A DNA stretch of 64,000 bases from NCBI RefSeq assembly GCF_009866805.1, contig NZ_SIZW01000040.1, positions 310,001 through 374,000 on the forward strand, given 5' to 3'. The notes under the pieces are model-generated. The model had not been told where the DNA came from. It saw only the letters and a list, made by a program, of their open reading frames with translations, and searched no databases. Position 1 is the stretch's first letter; each line of letters starts with the position of its first letter. Shown here piece by piece: positions 9,731 to 18,924 of this stretch. A program made the translations under genes and the position numbers. Origin of the DNA: Schauerella aestuarii (GTDB lineage: Bacteria; Pseudomonadota; Gammaproteobacteria; Burkholderiales; Burkholderiaceae_B).

Positions 9731-10564
9731 ATGGCACGTCATTCTACGAACGATGCTCTTTCCGGCGATGTCCGGGGTGAGGGTGCGCCCACGCCGGCGC
9801 TTGCCATCCAGGTCATCGAACGCGCCATGCGCCTGCTCGACGCGTTGGCGCAGCAACCCGATCCCGTCGCCTTGAAAGAGCTGGCCGCCCGTACCGGGTT
9901 GCATGCCTCGACTGCCCATCGCATTCTGAATGACCTCGTGATCGGCCGCTACGTCGAACGGGTCGACAACGGGATCTATCAACTCGGGATGCGTTTGCTC
10001 GAGCTGGGCTCGCTCGTGAAGGGCCGCCTGAACGTGCGCGAGGCCGCCGTGGCGGCCATGCGTGCGTTGCACAAGCTCACGGGTCAAACCGTCAACCTGT
10101 CCGTGCAGCAGGGCGACGAAATCGTGTATGTGGACCGCGCCTGGAGCGAGCGTTCGGGCATGCAGGTGGTGCGCGCCATTGGCGGTCGTGCGCCGCTGCA
10201 CCTCACGTCCACCGGCAAACTGTTCTTGTCCGAGGGCGACACCCGTGGTGTCCGCGCCTACGCGCTGCGCACCGGTCTGGCTGGCCATACGCGCAACAGC
10301 CTGACCGATCTGGATAAGCTGGAGCGCGAACTGTCGCTCGTGCGGCGCCACGGCTATGCGCGTGATAATGAGGAACTCGAACTCGGCGTGCGCTGTATCG
10401 CGGCCGGTATCTACGACGATTCGGGCAAGCTCGTGGCCGGCTTGTCGATTTCCGCGCCGGCCGAGCGCTTGCACGACGAATGGATCGCACACCTGATCCG
10501 CACGGCAAGCGAGATTTCCGAGGCACTGGGGTACGAGGCGCCCACGCCACCGATGCGCCAATAA
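9731..10564 (+). CDS. IclR-family transcriptional regulator
   Basis: A 277-residue regulator. The N-terminal winged helix-turn-helix (about residues 25-85) contains LAARTGLHASTAHRILNDLV, and the C-terminal IclR effector domain contains RAPLHLTSTGKLFLS, GYARDNEELELGVRCIAAGIYD and VAGLSISAPAERL. Members control carbon-source catabolism or transport. The nearest candidate target is the convergent Bug binding-protein gene, but convergence means they do not share a promoter. Regulation is unknown. Confidence 0.9.
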   Translation: MARHSTNDALSGDVRGEGAPTPALAIQVIERAMRLLDALAQQPDPVALKELAARTGLHASTAHRILNDLVIGRYVERVDNGIYQLGMRLLELGSLVKGRLNVREAAVAAMRALHKLTGQTVNLSVQQGDEIVYVDRAWSERSGMQVVRAIGGRAPLHLTSTGKLFLSEGDTRGVRAYALRTGLAGHTRNSLTDLDKLERELSLVRRHGYARDNEELELGVRCIAAGIYDDSGKLVAGLSISAPAERLHDEWIAHLIRTASEISEALGYEAPTPPMRQ

Positions 10565-10591
10565 AAACGCCCTGCCGCAAGGGCAGGGCGT
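10562..10591 (-). terminator. Rho-independent terminator of the Bug gene
   Basis: A perfect 10-bp GC-rich stem (10567-10576 with 10582-10591), five-base loop, followed on the minus strand by a run of five T. It ends the minus-strand Bug gene and lies right at the stop codon of the facing iclR gene, so it probably acts in both directions. Confidence 0.85.
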
Positions 10592-10626
10592 CGAGGATCC
10601 CGCAGTGTGAAGCTGCGGGGAAATCG

Positions 10627-11604
10627 TTATTGTGGTTGTACGTTGGCTTTCTTGAAGAGCTCAGCCCATTGCGGCACTTGCTGCGTGACCTTGGCGGTAA
10701 GCGCTTGCGGATTGGCATCCGCCGTCAGCACCGAAGCGCCGAGCAAACGCATACGTTCCTGGAACTTGGGATCGGCCAAGCCGGTTTGCAGCGATTTCAC
10801 CAGTTTGTCGACCACGGGCTTGGGCGTACCCTTCGGTACCCACATGCCGTGCCAGATGCCGACCTGGAAGCCCTTGAAGCCGGACTCGTCCATCGTGGGC
10901 AGGTCGGGCAGCGTGGGAACACGCTTCAAGCTCGTCACGGCATAAGCCTTGACCTTCTTGGCGTCGATCTGCTGCGTGGTGTTGGTGGTTTGATCGCACA
11001 TCAGATCGACCTGCTTGCCCAGCAGATCGTTCATGGCGGGCGCCGTTCCCTTGTACGGAATCGTCAGCAGTTCGGTGCCCAGCGCATCCATCAGCATCGT
11101 GCCGCACAGGTGGCTGGCTGCGCCCACACCGGCATTGGCCAGCGACACTTTCTCTTTGTTCTTGAGGACGTAGTCTTTCAGCTCGGCCACATTGTTGGGC
11201 GGAAAGTCTTCACGCGCGATGATGGTCATCGGCACGTCGACCACCAGGCCGATCGGCTCGAAGCCCTTGAGGGCGTCGTAGCCCGGGTTCTTGTAAAGCG
11301 AGGGCGCCGTCGAGAAACCGACGTGCATCAGCAATACGCTGTAGCCATCCGGTGCCGAGCGGGCAACCTGGCTGGTCCCGATCGTGCCGCCGGCGCCGCC
11401 TTTGTTTTCGACCACGACCGTCTGTCCCAACGACGGGCGCATGGCTTCGGCCAGTGAGCGTGCCACGCTATCGGTCGGGCCGCCGGCGGCGAAGGGTACG
11501 ACCATGTTGATCGGACGTTCTGGATACTCGGCTTGAGCGGAACCTGCCGCGAACAGGGTGGCCGTCGCGAGAATTGCGGACAGCGTGCGTAAGCGAGTGG
11601 TCAT
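10627..11604 (-). CDS. Bug/TctC-family extracytoplasmic substrate-binding protein
   Basis: A 325-residue periplasmic binding protein for a small carboxylate or similar ligand. A signal peptide ends at SAQA-EYPERPI. Family motifs are YPERPINMVVPFAAGGPTD, VVVENKGGAGGTIG, the NAGVGAASHLCGTM segment and IPYKGTAPAMNDLLGKQVD. The ATG at 11604 has GGAG eight bases upstream. No TctA/TctB membrane subunits are adjacent, as is common for the expanded Bug family of Alcaligenaceae. The ligand cannot be read from the sequence. Confidence 0.93.
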   Translation of the reverse strand: MTTRLRTLSAILATATLFAAGSAQAEYPERPINMVVPFAAGGPTDSVARSLAEAMRPSLGQTVVVENKGGAGGTIGTSQVARSAPDGYSVLLMHVGFSTAPSLYKNPGYDALKGFEPIGLVVDVPMTIIAREDFPPNNVAELKDYVLKNKEKVSLANAGVGAASHLCGTMLMDALGTELLTIPYKGTAPAMNDLLGKQVDLMCDQTTNTTQQIDAKKVKAYAVTSLKRVPTLPDLPTMDESGFKGFQVGIWHGMWVPKGTPKPVVDKLVKSLQTGLADPKFQERMRLLGASVLTADANPQALTAKVTQQVPQWAELFKKANVQPQ

Positions 11605-11750
11605 AGTGTCTCCGTACAAATATTGTTATCGGCTGCCTTTCAAACTGTGACAGCGCGCCGCAAGTCTAGAGAGTTTTGGACGGTACGTCATCCGGGCTTC
11701 CCCTAACCGTAAGTCTCGTGAAAGTTCCGGAAAGCCGCGCCAATGCTGAA

Positions 11751-11816
11751 TGTTGCGTTGCGCAAAAAATACTTGACAGCAAATTCTGATGGCCTAAAAT
11801 GGGTTTGTTGCGTTGC
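11751..11816 (+). promoter_or_regulatory. Phasin promoter flanked by 11-bp direct repeats and a PhaR-like motif
   Basis: A sigma-70-type promoter is visible: TTGACA at 11773-11778, 16 bp spacer, TAAAAT at 11795-11800. The 11-mer TGTTGCGTTGC occurs twice, just upstream of the -35 (11751-11761) and just after the expected start site (11806-11816). GCAAAAAATACT at 11762-11773, overlapping the -35, fits the GCAMMAAWTMMD repeat I recall for PhaR sites in Ralstonia eutropha. The layout suits repression of the phasin gene by PhaR when no polyhydroxyalkanoate is present. This is an inference. Confidence 0.65.
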
Positions 11817-11907
11817 AACATGGAACCGGCGCCAGTACCCACCGGTTCAGCCGAACGGGCTTTTTTCCTAAACCATGCCGTGTCGGTCCATCCCAGAGGA
11901 GAGTCAG

Positions 11908-12489
11908 ATGAGTGCCATTCCCGAACAGTTGTTTGCCCGCCAGAAATCCGCGATCGATACCGTCATCGCGACCCAGTCGGCCTTGTTTTCCGGCTTCGAG
12001 AAGTTGATCGACCTGAACATGAAAGTCATGCGCGCCACGTTGGACGAAGTGTCGCAAACGTCGCAGCAAGCTGCCGGCGTGCAAGATCCGCAAGAAGCAT
12101 TGACGTTCGCCACGTCGATTGCTCAGCCGAATGCTGAAAAGGCCTTGGCCTACGGCAAGCATGTGTATGACATCGTTGCTGGTGTGCAAGGCGATCTGGC
12201 CAAGTTGAGCGAGTCGCAAGTTGCCGATGCCCAAAAGCAAATGGCTGACGTGATCGACCAGATGGCCAAGAGCGCGCCCACCGGTTCCGAAGGTGCCGTG
12301 GCCATGTTGAAGTCGTCGTTGGCAACGGCCAACAGCGCCTACGATTCGATGACCAAGGCTGCCAAGCAGGCTGCTGAAGTTGCCGAAACGAATTTGAATG
12401 CCGCCACGAACGCGAGCTTTAAAGCCGCCTCGGATGCCGCCGACGCTGCCAATAAAGTCGCCTCCCGTACGCGCCGCACTGCCGCCTGA
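11908..12489 (+). CDS. phaP: Phasin family protein (PHA granule-associated)
   Basis: A 193-residue Ala/Gln/Lys-rich helical protein with the phasin signature: IPEQLFARQKSAIDTVIATQSALFSGFEKLIDLNMKVMRATLDE at the N-terminus, then SIAQPNAEKALAYGKHVYDI. Phasins coat polyhydroxyalkanoate granules and control their size. The C-terminus is an Ala-rich basic tail (KVASRTRRTAA). The ATG at 11908 has a GGAGAG ribosome site. It has its own promoter and terminator, so it is monocistronic. No PHA synthase gene lies in the window. Confidence 0.93.
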   Translation: MSAIPEQLFARQKSAIDTVIATQSALFSGFEKLIDLNMKVMRATLDEVSQTSQQAAGVQDPQEALTFATSIAQPNAEKALAYGKHVYDIVAGVQGDLAKLSESQVADAQKQMADVIDQMAKSAPTGSEGAVAMLKSSLATANSAYDSMTKAAKQAAEVAETNLNAATNASFKAASDAADAANKVASRTRRTAA

Positions 12490-12565
12490 TTGGGGGAGTG
12501 CCTGCCGTTCGGCGCTGTTGCAGGTTGACGCGCCGGATGGGGAGCATCAAGCTGGATAAGTATTG

Positions 12566-12591
12566 AGCCGCCTGCAAGGGCGGCTTTTTTT
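12566..12591 (+). terminator. Rho-independent terminator of the phasin gene
   Basis: A 7-bp stem AGCCGCC/GGCGGCT with a six-base loop, then seven T. It lies 77 bp after the phasin stop codon. Confidence 0.9.
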
Positions 12592-12675
12592 ATGGACGAC
12601 GGATGCGACGCGGGAAGAGGGTGGCTGCTTCTCGGCAATCGTCGCCTGCATGGCCTTCTGGCGCCTTCTTGCGCT

Positions 12676-13713
12676 TCAGCGGATGGCGCGCACGCACTCA
12701 TCGATCAGTGCCGGCCCGCGGTAGATCAAGCCGGTATAGACCTGGACGGCATCCGCACCGGCGGCCATTTTTTCGCGCGCCTCCTTGCCGGACACAATGC
12801 CGCCCACACCGATGATGGCCATCGATGTGCCCACCCGTTCGCGCAACCGTTCGATCACCTTCAGCGAAAGGGCGTGCACGGGCGGTCCGGAGAGACCCCC
12901 GGCCTGATCGGCGTGCGGCAGACCGATTACGGCGTCGCGCGACAGGGTGGTATTGGTGGCGATCACGCCATCGATGCCGTAGCGGGGAAGCACATCCGCA
13001 ATCGCATCGATCTGTTCGTTGGAGAGATCGGGCGCGATCTTCACCACGAGCGGTACGTGACGTTGATGTTCGTCGGCCAAGGCGAGGCGCCGATCGCGCA
13101 ACGCGCTCAGCAAGCGATCGAGTTCGTCGCCGCTTTGCAGGGCGCGCAGGTTTTGCGTATTGGGCGAGGAGATATTGACGGTGACATAGTCGGCGTGCGG
13201 ATACACACCGGCCAGGCCGATCAGATAATCGTCGGCCGCGCGTTCGATCGGCGTATCGGCGTTCTTGCCGATGTTCAGGCCGAGAATGCCGCCTTCGCGA
13301 CGCCATTGGCTCTTCTGCACATTCTGCAGAAACACATCCAGCCCCTGATTATTGAAGCCCAGGCGATTGATCAGCGCATGCGCGCGCGGCAAGCGAAACA
13401 TGCGGGGCTTGGCATTGCCGGGCTGTGCCCGAGGCGTAACGGTACCCACTTCGATAAAACCGAAACCCAGGTTGCCCAGCGCGTCGATATGCGCGCCATT
13501 CTTGTCCAGCCCGGCTGCCAGCCCGACGGGGTTGCGCAAGGCCATGCCCATGAGCGTGCGGGGGGCTGCCGGTCTGGCGTGCATCAGGCGGCGCGTGGCG
13601 GCGCAATCGTAAGCGCGTTGCAGGCCATTCAGAGTAAGTTCGTGCGCCTGCTCGGCGTCCATCGAAAACAAGGCGCTGCGGGCGAGGGGATAGGCTTGGA
13701 AGAGGATCGACAT
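12676..13713 (-). CDS. pyrD: Dihydroorotate dehydrogenase (quinone), class 2
   Basis: Oxidises dihydroorotate to orotate with quinone as acceptor in pyrimidine synthesis; FMN-dependent and membrane-associated. The 345-residue protein has LAAGLDKNG (66-73), [21 protein letters not shown], the catalytic-serine motif NISSPNT (180-186), and GVGGIVSG near the C-terminus. The N-terminal helical extension typical of class 2 is present ([16 protein letters not shown]). The ATG at 13713 was chosen over a longer frame because it begins this extension exactly. It follows bpt by 103 bp on the same strand. Confidence 0.95.
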   Translation of the reverse strand: MSILFQAYPLARSALFSMDAEQAHELTLNGLQRAYDCAATRRLMHARPAAPRTLMGMALRNPVGLAAGLDKNGAHIDALGNLGFGFIEVGTVTPRAQPGNAKPRMFRLPRAHALINRLGFNNQGLDVFLQNVQKSQWRREGGILGLNIGKNADTPIERAADDYLIGLAGVYPHADYVTVNISSPNTQNLRALQSGDELDRLLSALRDRRLALADEHQRHVPLVVKIAPDLSNEQIDAIADVLPRYGIDGVIATNTTLSRDAVIGLPHADQAGGLSGPPVHALSLKVIERLRERVGTSMAIIGVGGIVSGKEAREKMAAGADAVQVYTGLIYRGPALIDECVRAIR

Positions 13714-13816
13714 GGGCGGCGGTTGGCAGTTGCGGCGGCGTCGCGTGCGCTGGGAGCGCGTGCGGAGAACCGCCATTATCGCCGATTGCGATCTCTGGGC
13801 AGCCGCGCAGGCGCTT

Positions 13817-14539
13817 TCAGGCGCTCTCTTGCCAGGTGCCGTCGATCAGACGCTGCAGCGGTTGAAACGCCGCCTTGTAGGCCATCTTGCGACTCGCCTC
13901 GATCCAATAGCCGAGATAGAGCCACGGTAGTTGCAGGCTGCGGCATTGTTCGATCTGCCACAAAATGCTGTAGGTGCCCAAGCTGCCGCGCGCTTCCGGA
14001 TCGTAGAAGGTATAAACGGATGACAAGCCCTGATCGAGCACATCGATGATCGACACCATGACCAGGCGGCCATCCGGCTCGCGAAACTCGACCAGGCGCG
14101 TATTGACGCGGCTGGTGAGCAGGAACTGCGCGTACTGGGTGCGGCTGTCCTCGTCCATTCCGCCGCCGGGATGACGGCTTTGCTGATAGGCGGTGTAGAG
14201 CGCGTAGTGCTCCGGCGACCATGCCAGCTCGGCCACGAAGGCGCGCAAGTTTTGATGGCGCGTCCAGGCTCGGCGCTGACTACGATTGGGTGTGAATGCG
14301 GCGGTATCGACCCGTACCGGGATGCACGCCTGGCAGCTATCGCAGTGCGGCCGATACGTGAACAATCCGCTGCGCCGAAAGCCTTGCTCCACCAGATGGG
14401 AGTAAGTATCGGCATTGATGAGGTGCCCGGGTGCCGCAACCTGTGAGCGCGCCTGCCGATCGGGCACGTAGCTGCACGGATACGGTGCCGTGGCATAGAA
14501 CTGCAACGTCGAAAACGGAAGTTCTTTGAGTTTGCTCAT
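13817..14539 (-). CDS. bpt: Aspartate/glutamate leucyltransferase (bacterial ATE1-like)
   Basis: Transfers leucine from Leu-tRNA to proteins that start with Asp or Glu, marking them for ClpS/ClpAP. The 240-residue protein has the family's N-terminal segment [14 protein letters not shown], the Cys-rich [15 protein letters not shown], and the acyltransferase core [22 protein letters not shown] with YLGYWI. It lies immediately downstream of aat, the other N-degron transferase, suggesting joint expression. It could equally be called ate or an arginyltransferase-like protein in older annotations. Confidence 0.93.
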   Translation of the reverse strand: MSKLKELPFSTLQFYATAPYPCSYVPDRQARSQVAAPGHLINADTYSHLVEQGFRRSGLFTYRPHCDSCQACIPVRVDTAAFTPNRSQRRAWTRHQNLRAFVAELAWSPEHYALYTAYQQSRHPGGGMDEDSRTQYAQFLLTSRVNTRLVEFREPDGRLVMVSIIDVLDQGLSSVYTFYDPEARGSLGTYSILWQIEQCRSLQLPWLYLGYWIEASRKMAYKAAFQPLQRLIDGTWQESA

Positions 14540-14587
14540 GAAGGGTCACCTGCGCCATTCACGGCTCGGGTCGAACCATATTAACGC

Positions 14588-15373
14588 CTAAACCGGCGCG
14601 AGCGGCGGCGCATCGTGTATCGCGGCATGACCGGCGAGCGGATGAATGATGCCGCAGCTATCGAGCCTGCCAGACTGCCAGCGGGGAGGTGTCGCGTGCA
14701 CGGTGGCGCGCAGGTGGGCGCCGAATGCTGCGCGGTCGACCGGGCGCGCGCCCAGGCTCGCCAGGTGGGCGGTCTGCTGTTGGCAATCGAGCAAGGGCAC
14801 GTCATGCAGACGCAGAAAATTCACCAGATAGGCCAATGCAATCTTGGAGGCATCGGTCACGCGGGTAAACATCGATTCGCCAAAAAACATGCGGCCCAGA
14901 TTGATGCCGTACAGGCCGCCGGCAAGCTGGCCGTCGATCCAGGTTTCGATGCTGTGCGCCGTGCCTTCGGCGTGCCATGCAATGTAGGCGCGTTGCATGG
15001 CGGGCGTGATCCATGTGCCGGTTTCGGGCAGGCGGGGCGCGGCACAGGCTGCAATCACCTCGGCGAATGCGGTGTCGACCCGAACTTCGATCCGCGAGTG
15101 CGGCTGGCGTTCATCGCGCGCGATCTGCCGCAAGCGTTTGCGCAGCGCATGGGGCGGCGCGAACTCGGCACAGGTGAGCACCATGCGCGGATTAGGGCTC
15201 CACCACAACAGCGGCTCGTTCTCTGACGACCATGGAAAAATGCCCTGGGTGTAGGCCGAGCGCAGCCGTTCGAGCGACAGATCGCCGCCGGCGGCCAGGA
15301 GGCCATCCGGATCCCGCCAGGCTTGTTCAACTGGAGGAAACGGCGTGTCCCGCGTCAGCCACGGCAGTTTCAT
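14588..15373 (-). CDS. aat: Leucyl/phenylalanyl-tRNA-protein transferase
   Basis: Transfers Leu or Phe to proteins with N-terminal Arg or Lys, the main bacterial N-degron step. The 261-residue protein has [22 protein letters not shown], the AYTQGIFPW and [10 protein letters not shown] motifs, then [12 protein letters not shown] and [17 protein letters not shown]. The ATG at 15373 gives the family's N-terminus (MKLPWL). It starts 8 bp after the upstream Nudix gene's stop and precedes bpt, giving a nudix-aat-bpt order. Confidence 0.95.
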   Translation of the reverse strand: MKLPWLTRDTPFPPVEQAWRDPDGLLAAGGDLSLERLRSAYTQGIFPWSSENEPLLWWSPNPRMVLTCAEFAPPHALRKRLRQIARDERQPHSRIEVRVDTAFAEVIAACAAPRLPETGTWITPAMQRAYIAWHAEGTAHSIETWIDGQLAGGLYGINLGRMFFGESMFTRVTDASKIALAYLVNFLRLHDVPLLDCQQQTAHLASLGARPVDRAAFGAHLRATVHATPPRWQSGRLDSCGIIHPLAGHAAIHDAPPLAPV

Positions 15374-15381
15374 GGTGGGGC

Positions 15382-15951
15382 TTAGTCGATGGCGTAATGA
15401 TGCGTGGGAAACGTGCCCGCCTTGCGGTCGGCGAAGAAGTGCCGCAGCGTGGTCACCACCGAACCGAACGACAAGTTGTCCCAAGGAATCTCGGCTTCGG
15501 TGAAAAAGCGCGCTTCGAGGCTTTCGGGGCCGGGATTCAGGCTGTCGTCGCGGGCATGCGCCAGAAAATACACATGCACCTGATCCACACGTGCGACATC
15601 GATGACGGTATAGAGCGTGCCCAGTTCGATCGAGGCGCCGGCCTCTTCGGCCGTCTCGCGCATCGCGCCTTCGGAGATCGTTTCGGCCAGTTCCATGAAA
15701 CCCGCCGGCAACGTCCAGGTGTCGTAGCGCGGTTCGATCGCCCGGCGACAGAGCAATACGCGGTCGCCCAGGACGGGCAGCGTGCCCACCACGATGCGCG
15801 GGTTCTGATAATGGATGGCGCCGCAATGTTCGCAAACATCGCGCTCGCGATTATCGTCGGGCGGCACCCGGCGGGTAATCGGCGTGCCGCACTGGCTGCA
15901 GAAGTGGGCGCGGCGCGGTGCGGGAAAGTAGAAGGCTGGGTCGTCGCTCAT
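15382..15951 (-). CDS. Nudix hydrolase with N-terminal zinc ribbon
   Basis: A 189-residue pyrophosphatase. A four-cysteine zinc ribbon (C18, C21, C40, C43) is followed by a complete Nudix box: G84, E90 and R98-E99-x-x-E102-E103-x-G105. This architecture resembles NudC-like or YjaD-type Nudix proteins but lacks the SQPWPFPxS signature of NAD pyrophosphatases, so the substrate is not assigned. It heads the aat-bpt group. Confidence 0.9.
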   Translation of the reverse strand: MSDDPAFYFPAPRRAHFCSQCGTPITRRVPPDDNRERDVCEHCGAIHYQNPRIVVGTLPVLGDRVLLCRRAIEPRYDTWTLPAGFMELAETISEGAMRETAEEAGASIELGTLYTVIDVARVDQVHVYFLAHARDDSLNPGPESLEARFFTEAEIPWDNLSFGSVVTTLRHFFADRKAGTFPTHHYAID

Positions 15952-16067
15952 GCCAGGATTCTACCGAAGCTTGGCGAGGATCGAGCGCGGCATCGGCTTA
16001 TCTTGCGCACTTATCTGCGTGTGCTGTGCATGGGCCTGGTTATGCACCGGGGTCTGGGGGCGGATGC

Positions 16068-16661
16068 TCATGCGGGATCGCCTGCGGGCATGGCCACGAA
16101 GCCCATCGCCTGTGGAATGTCGCCGCGGGCCGCGGCGGTCAGTGTGGTTGTGCTGCCGAACGCGGCGATGTCGAGTTGCTGGCCGGCCTGCAGTGCGGCA
16201 ATCCGTTCGAGCGCAGGGCTGCCGTCCGGCAAGGTGAGGGCGTCGAATACCGCCGGCAGATCGCGATCCTCGATCATGCCCGGGCCGAGGTCGGTGGTGG
16301 CGTACAGGGCTCCGGCGTCATCCAGCCACCAGGCGTCGATGCGCGCGATCGCGGCCCCCGTGTGCGCGACCAGTGCATGGCCTTCATCGGCACCGCGCAG
16401 AATGAGCGGCGCACCGTCCACACGCACGTACACCCGCTGCGGGCCGTTTTGAAAATACCAGCGGCCGGCATCGTCATGCGCATAGTTACGCGCCATGAAG
16501 CCCAGAATTTGCGTATTAGAGATTGATTCGCCCGCGGTGTGGGCGCCGGCATCGCCCTCCGGATGGAGCCGGAACCGTCCGCGCCCGTCGAGCGAGAGCC
16601 AGCCGTACACGGCCGGCACATTGGGCCAGCGTGCAACGGCGTCGAGTACTTGGGGATCCAT
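16068..16661 (-). CDS. Conserved hypothetical protein
   Basis: A 197-residue cytoplasmic protein I cannot assign. It starts VLDAVARWPNVPAVYGWLSLD, then has FMARNYAHD, WYFQNGPQRVYVRVD, a region on DAWWLDDAGALY and a C-terminal half with no clear motif. I believe similar proteins occur as single-copy genes of unknown function in Burkholderiales. Two ATGs lie close together (16667 and 16661). GGAG is 7 bp before the second but only 1 bp before the first, so 16661 was chosen. The frame runs on upstream into tRNA-Cys, which argues against a longer protein. Confidence 0.75.
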   Translation of the reverse strand: MDPQVLDAVARWPNVPAVYGWLSLDGRGRFRLHPEGDAGAHTAGESISNTQILGFMARNYAHDDAGRWYFQNGPQRVYVRVDGAPLILRGADEGHALVAHTGAAIARIDAWWLDDAGALYATTDLGPGMIEDRDLPAVFDALTLPDGSPALERIAALQAGQQLDIAAFGSTTTLTAAARGDIPQAMGFVAMPAGDPA

Positions 16662-16765
16662 GGGCATACTCCAGTTGAAGGCGCGAGGCCAAACCATACC
16701 GGAAACGCGAGCGCACAAACAACAACGGCCCGCATGAATGCGAGCCGTGAGATGCTGAAAATACT

Positions 16766-16839
16766 TGGAGGCGCCAGCCGGAATCGAACCGACGTACACG
16801 GATTTGCAATCCGCTGCATAACCACTCTGCCATGGCGCC
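16766..16839 (-). tRNA. tRNA-Cys (GCA)
   Basis: A 74-nt cloverleaf with encoded CCA. Acceptor GGCGCCA pairs with TGGCGCC, the anticodon loop reads TTGCAAA with GCA, and the discriminator base is U, as expected for tRNA-Cys. Confidence 0.97.
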
Positions 16840-16954
16840 GGCAGGTCCGGCACAGCAAGCGCCGGCAAGACAAACTCAAGCTTTTCGCTTTTACTTTTTT
16901 GCTTTTATTTCTTATTAGCCACGGACATTACGATGGATGTCCGTGCGTAAAATC

Positions 16955-17030
16955 TGGAGCGGGAAACGAGGCTCGAACTCGCGACCTCAACCTTGGCAAG
17001 GTTGCGCTCTACCAACTGAGCTATTCCCGC
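16955..17030 (-). tRNA. tRNA-Gly (GCC), copy 1
   Basis: A 76-nt cloverleaf with encoded CCA. Acceptor GCGGGAA pairs with TTCCCGC, and the anticodon loop TTGCCAA reads GCC. It is 115 bp upstream of tRNA-Cys on the same strand and almost identical to the second copy at 17415-17490. Confidence 0.97.
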
Positions 17031-17375
17031 GTATCTCATGACACCGAGGCTTGACGCTTCGAGATTTCGATCTGCATGCGGGCTTGCGGCCTGCGATGCG
17101 GGGCTTAACCCCTCGATCAAGATCAGTATTCACGAAAGACAGCGAGTATACAACATTTTGAAAACGTCGTGCAAGTGAGGGTGGCGAGCACGTTTCCGGA
17201 TGCCTGGCTGCGTGGGTGGGCGCGTGCAACCGATGGCATCGGCGACGCCACGGACGAGAAGGTGACCGGTGCGACGAAACCTGCAAGGGGGAATCGCGCG
17301 AGCCTGACGAAGCCTGCGAGGTAGATGCGCGTCAAATGATTTTGCGCGGCTTCGAACAAAACCTGCCCGGTAATG
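17031..17375. other. Spacer between the two tRNA-Gly genes, no gene seen
   Basis: This 345-bp stretch has short open frames on both strands but none with a ribosome site or protein-like composition. The terminator at its right end implies that copy 1 of tRNA-Gly and tRNA-Cys have their own promoter somewhere in here; I could not place a clear -35/-10 pair. Confidence 0.5.
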
Positions 17376-17405
17376 AAAAAGGGAAGCCCGGAGGCTTCCC
17401 TTTTT
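17376..17405 (-). terminator. Bidirectional terminator after the second tRNA-Gly
   Basis: An 8-bp stem GGGAAGCC/GGCTTCCC with a four-base loop, flanked by five A on one side and five T on the other. On the minus strand it ends the tRNA-Gly transcript from 17490. Confidence 0.85.
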
Positions 17406-17414
17406 CACTGAATT

Positions 17415-17490
17415 TGGAGCGGGAAACGAGGCTCGAACTCGCGACCTCAACCTTGGCAAGGTTGCGCTCTACCAGCTGAGCTATTCCCGC
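17415..17490 (-). tRNA. tRNA-Gly (GCC), copy 2
   Basis: A 76-nt cloverleaf with CCA encoded. It is the same as copy 1 except for one D-loop base. It has its own terminator and is separated from copy 1 by 384 bp. Confidence 0.97.
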
Positions 17491-17701
17491 GTCGAGTGAC
17501 ACCCTGGTGTGTTGGTAAACCAACGTGATGTCATCGAAGTCGCGCATATTACCTGAAATTTTTCAGCTTGTCTTTCGATCACCGTTTATTCGCTGTTGCT
17601 TGGCATTTGCTGCGCAGTGCGATCAAACTTCGATCTCGGTCTTGCTGTTCGTTCAAGTAAACTGAGCGAAGAAAAAGATATTAGCATAACTTGGTAGCTG
17701 C

Positions 17702-18769
17702 ATGTCAATACCCCTGTCGAAAACATCTTCAAAATCCGCAGCGCTTGTTGCCGAGCCGGTCGATTTGACGGCCTGCAACACGCTTGGATTGCGCAGCCAC
17801 GCACGCGCATGCGTCACGCTCGAACAAGCGAATCAGGTGCCCGCGCTCCATGATCTGGTCGTCCTGCACGGTGCGATGCTGGTGTTGGGTGGCGGCAGCA
17901 ACGTGGTGCTTCCGGAAGAGGTTGGTGGCGTGGTGGTGCGTCCGGCCTTCAAGGGCGTGACACTGGTGGGCGAGGATGACGGGCATTGGATCGTCGAGGC
18001 GGGTGCCGGGGAGAATTGGCACGCACTGGTCGCCTATTGCGTGGCGCAAGGGTGGTGGGGGCTGGAAAATCTAGCGCTGATCCCCGGCAACGTCGGCGCG
18101 GCGCCCGTGCAGAACATCGGCGCCTACGGTATCGAGCTCGTCGATCGCCTGCATAGTGTGGTCGCGTGGGATATGCATGCCCAGGCCCTTGTGACGCTTG
18201 CGTCGAAAGAATGCGGTCTGGCTTACCGGGATAGCCGCTTCAAGCACGATGCGGCAGGCCGATGGGTGATTCTGGCCGTGCGTTTTCGATTGCCGCAAAC
18301 GTGGCAGCCGATGCTGGACTATCCCGATCTCCATGCATTGAAAGAGGCGCGTCTGGTTGCCGATGACTCGGTCGATGCAAAGGCGGTGTTCGATGCCGTC
18401 TGCGCCATCCGGCGCGCCAAGCTGCCCGACCCGGCCCGGATCGGCAACGCCGGCAGCTTCTTCAAGAATCCTTGGGTGAGTGCCGAGCATCACCGCGCGC
18501 TGGCCGAAAAATTCTCTGGTTTGGTGGCTTATCGTCAGGCCGATGGGCGCTACAAGCTTGCGGCCGGTTGGTTGATCGATCAATGCGGCTGGAAGGGCCG
18601 CGATCTTGGCGCGGCCGGTGTGCACGACCGCCAAGCGTTGGTTTTGGTCAACCGCGGCGGCGCGCGCGCCGGGGACATTCTGGCGTTGGCGCGCGCGATT
18701 CAAGACGATGTCATGGGGCGCTACGGCGTGATGCTCGAGCCGGAACCCGTGGTGGTGCCGCCAGCTTGA
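17702..18769 (+). CDS. murB: UDP-N-acetylenolpyruvoylglucosamine reductase
   Basis: Reduces UDP-GlcNAc-enolpyruvate to UDP-MurNAc with NADPH and FAD in peptidoglycan synthesis. The 355-residue protein has [11 protein letters not shown] in the FAD domain, [30 protein letters not shown], the proton-donor serine in [21 protein letters not shown] and the terminal glutamate in MLEPEPVVV. The length and absence of a Y-loop deletion fit the E. coli-like type I enzyme. It is transcribed alone, divergent from the tRNA genes. Confidence 0.95.
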   Translation: MSIPLSKTSSKSAALVAEPVDLTACNTLGLRSHARACVTLEQANQVPALHDLVVLHGAMLVLGGGSNVVLPEEVGGVVVRPAFKGVTLVGEDDGHWIVEAGAGENWHALVAYCVAQGWWGLENLALIPGNVGAAPVQNIGAYGIELVDRLHSVVAWDMHAQALVTLASKECGLAYRDSRFKHDAAGRWVILAVRFRLPQTWQPMLDYPDLHALKEARLVADDSVDAKAVFDAVCAIRRAKLPDPARIGNAGSFFKNPWVSAEHHRALAEKFSGLVAYRQADGRYKLAAGWLIDQCGWKGRDLGAAGVHDRQALVLVNRGGARAGDILALARAIQDDVMGRYGVMLEPEPVVVPPA

Positions 18770-18924
18770 GCACGTGCCGTCCCATCGATTCGAGCCAACC
18801 GTGAGCCGTCGTGGTGACGTGGGTTGGAAAGCGAACCCTGAAACCGCCATGACCGACACCGCGCCGTCCTGATGGCTCGGCGGGGACGCCAACCGCGATG
18901 ACGACTCGCTCGGCGAGCGCTCGC

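Noticed and set aside
16662-16868. N-terminal extension of the 197-residue hypothetical protein through tRNA-Cys
   Set aside because: It would be encoded in a tRNA gene; the ATG at 16661 has a ribosome site.
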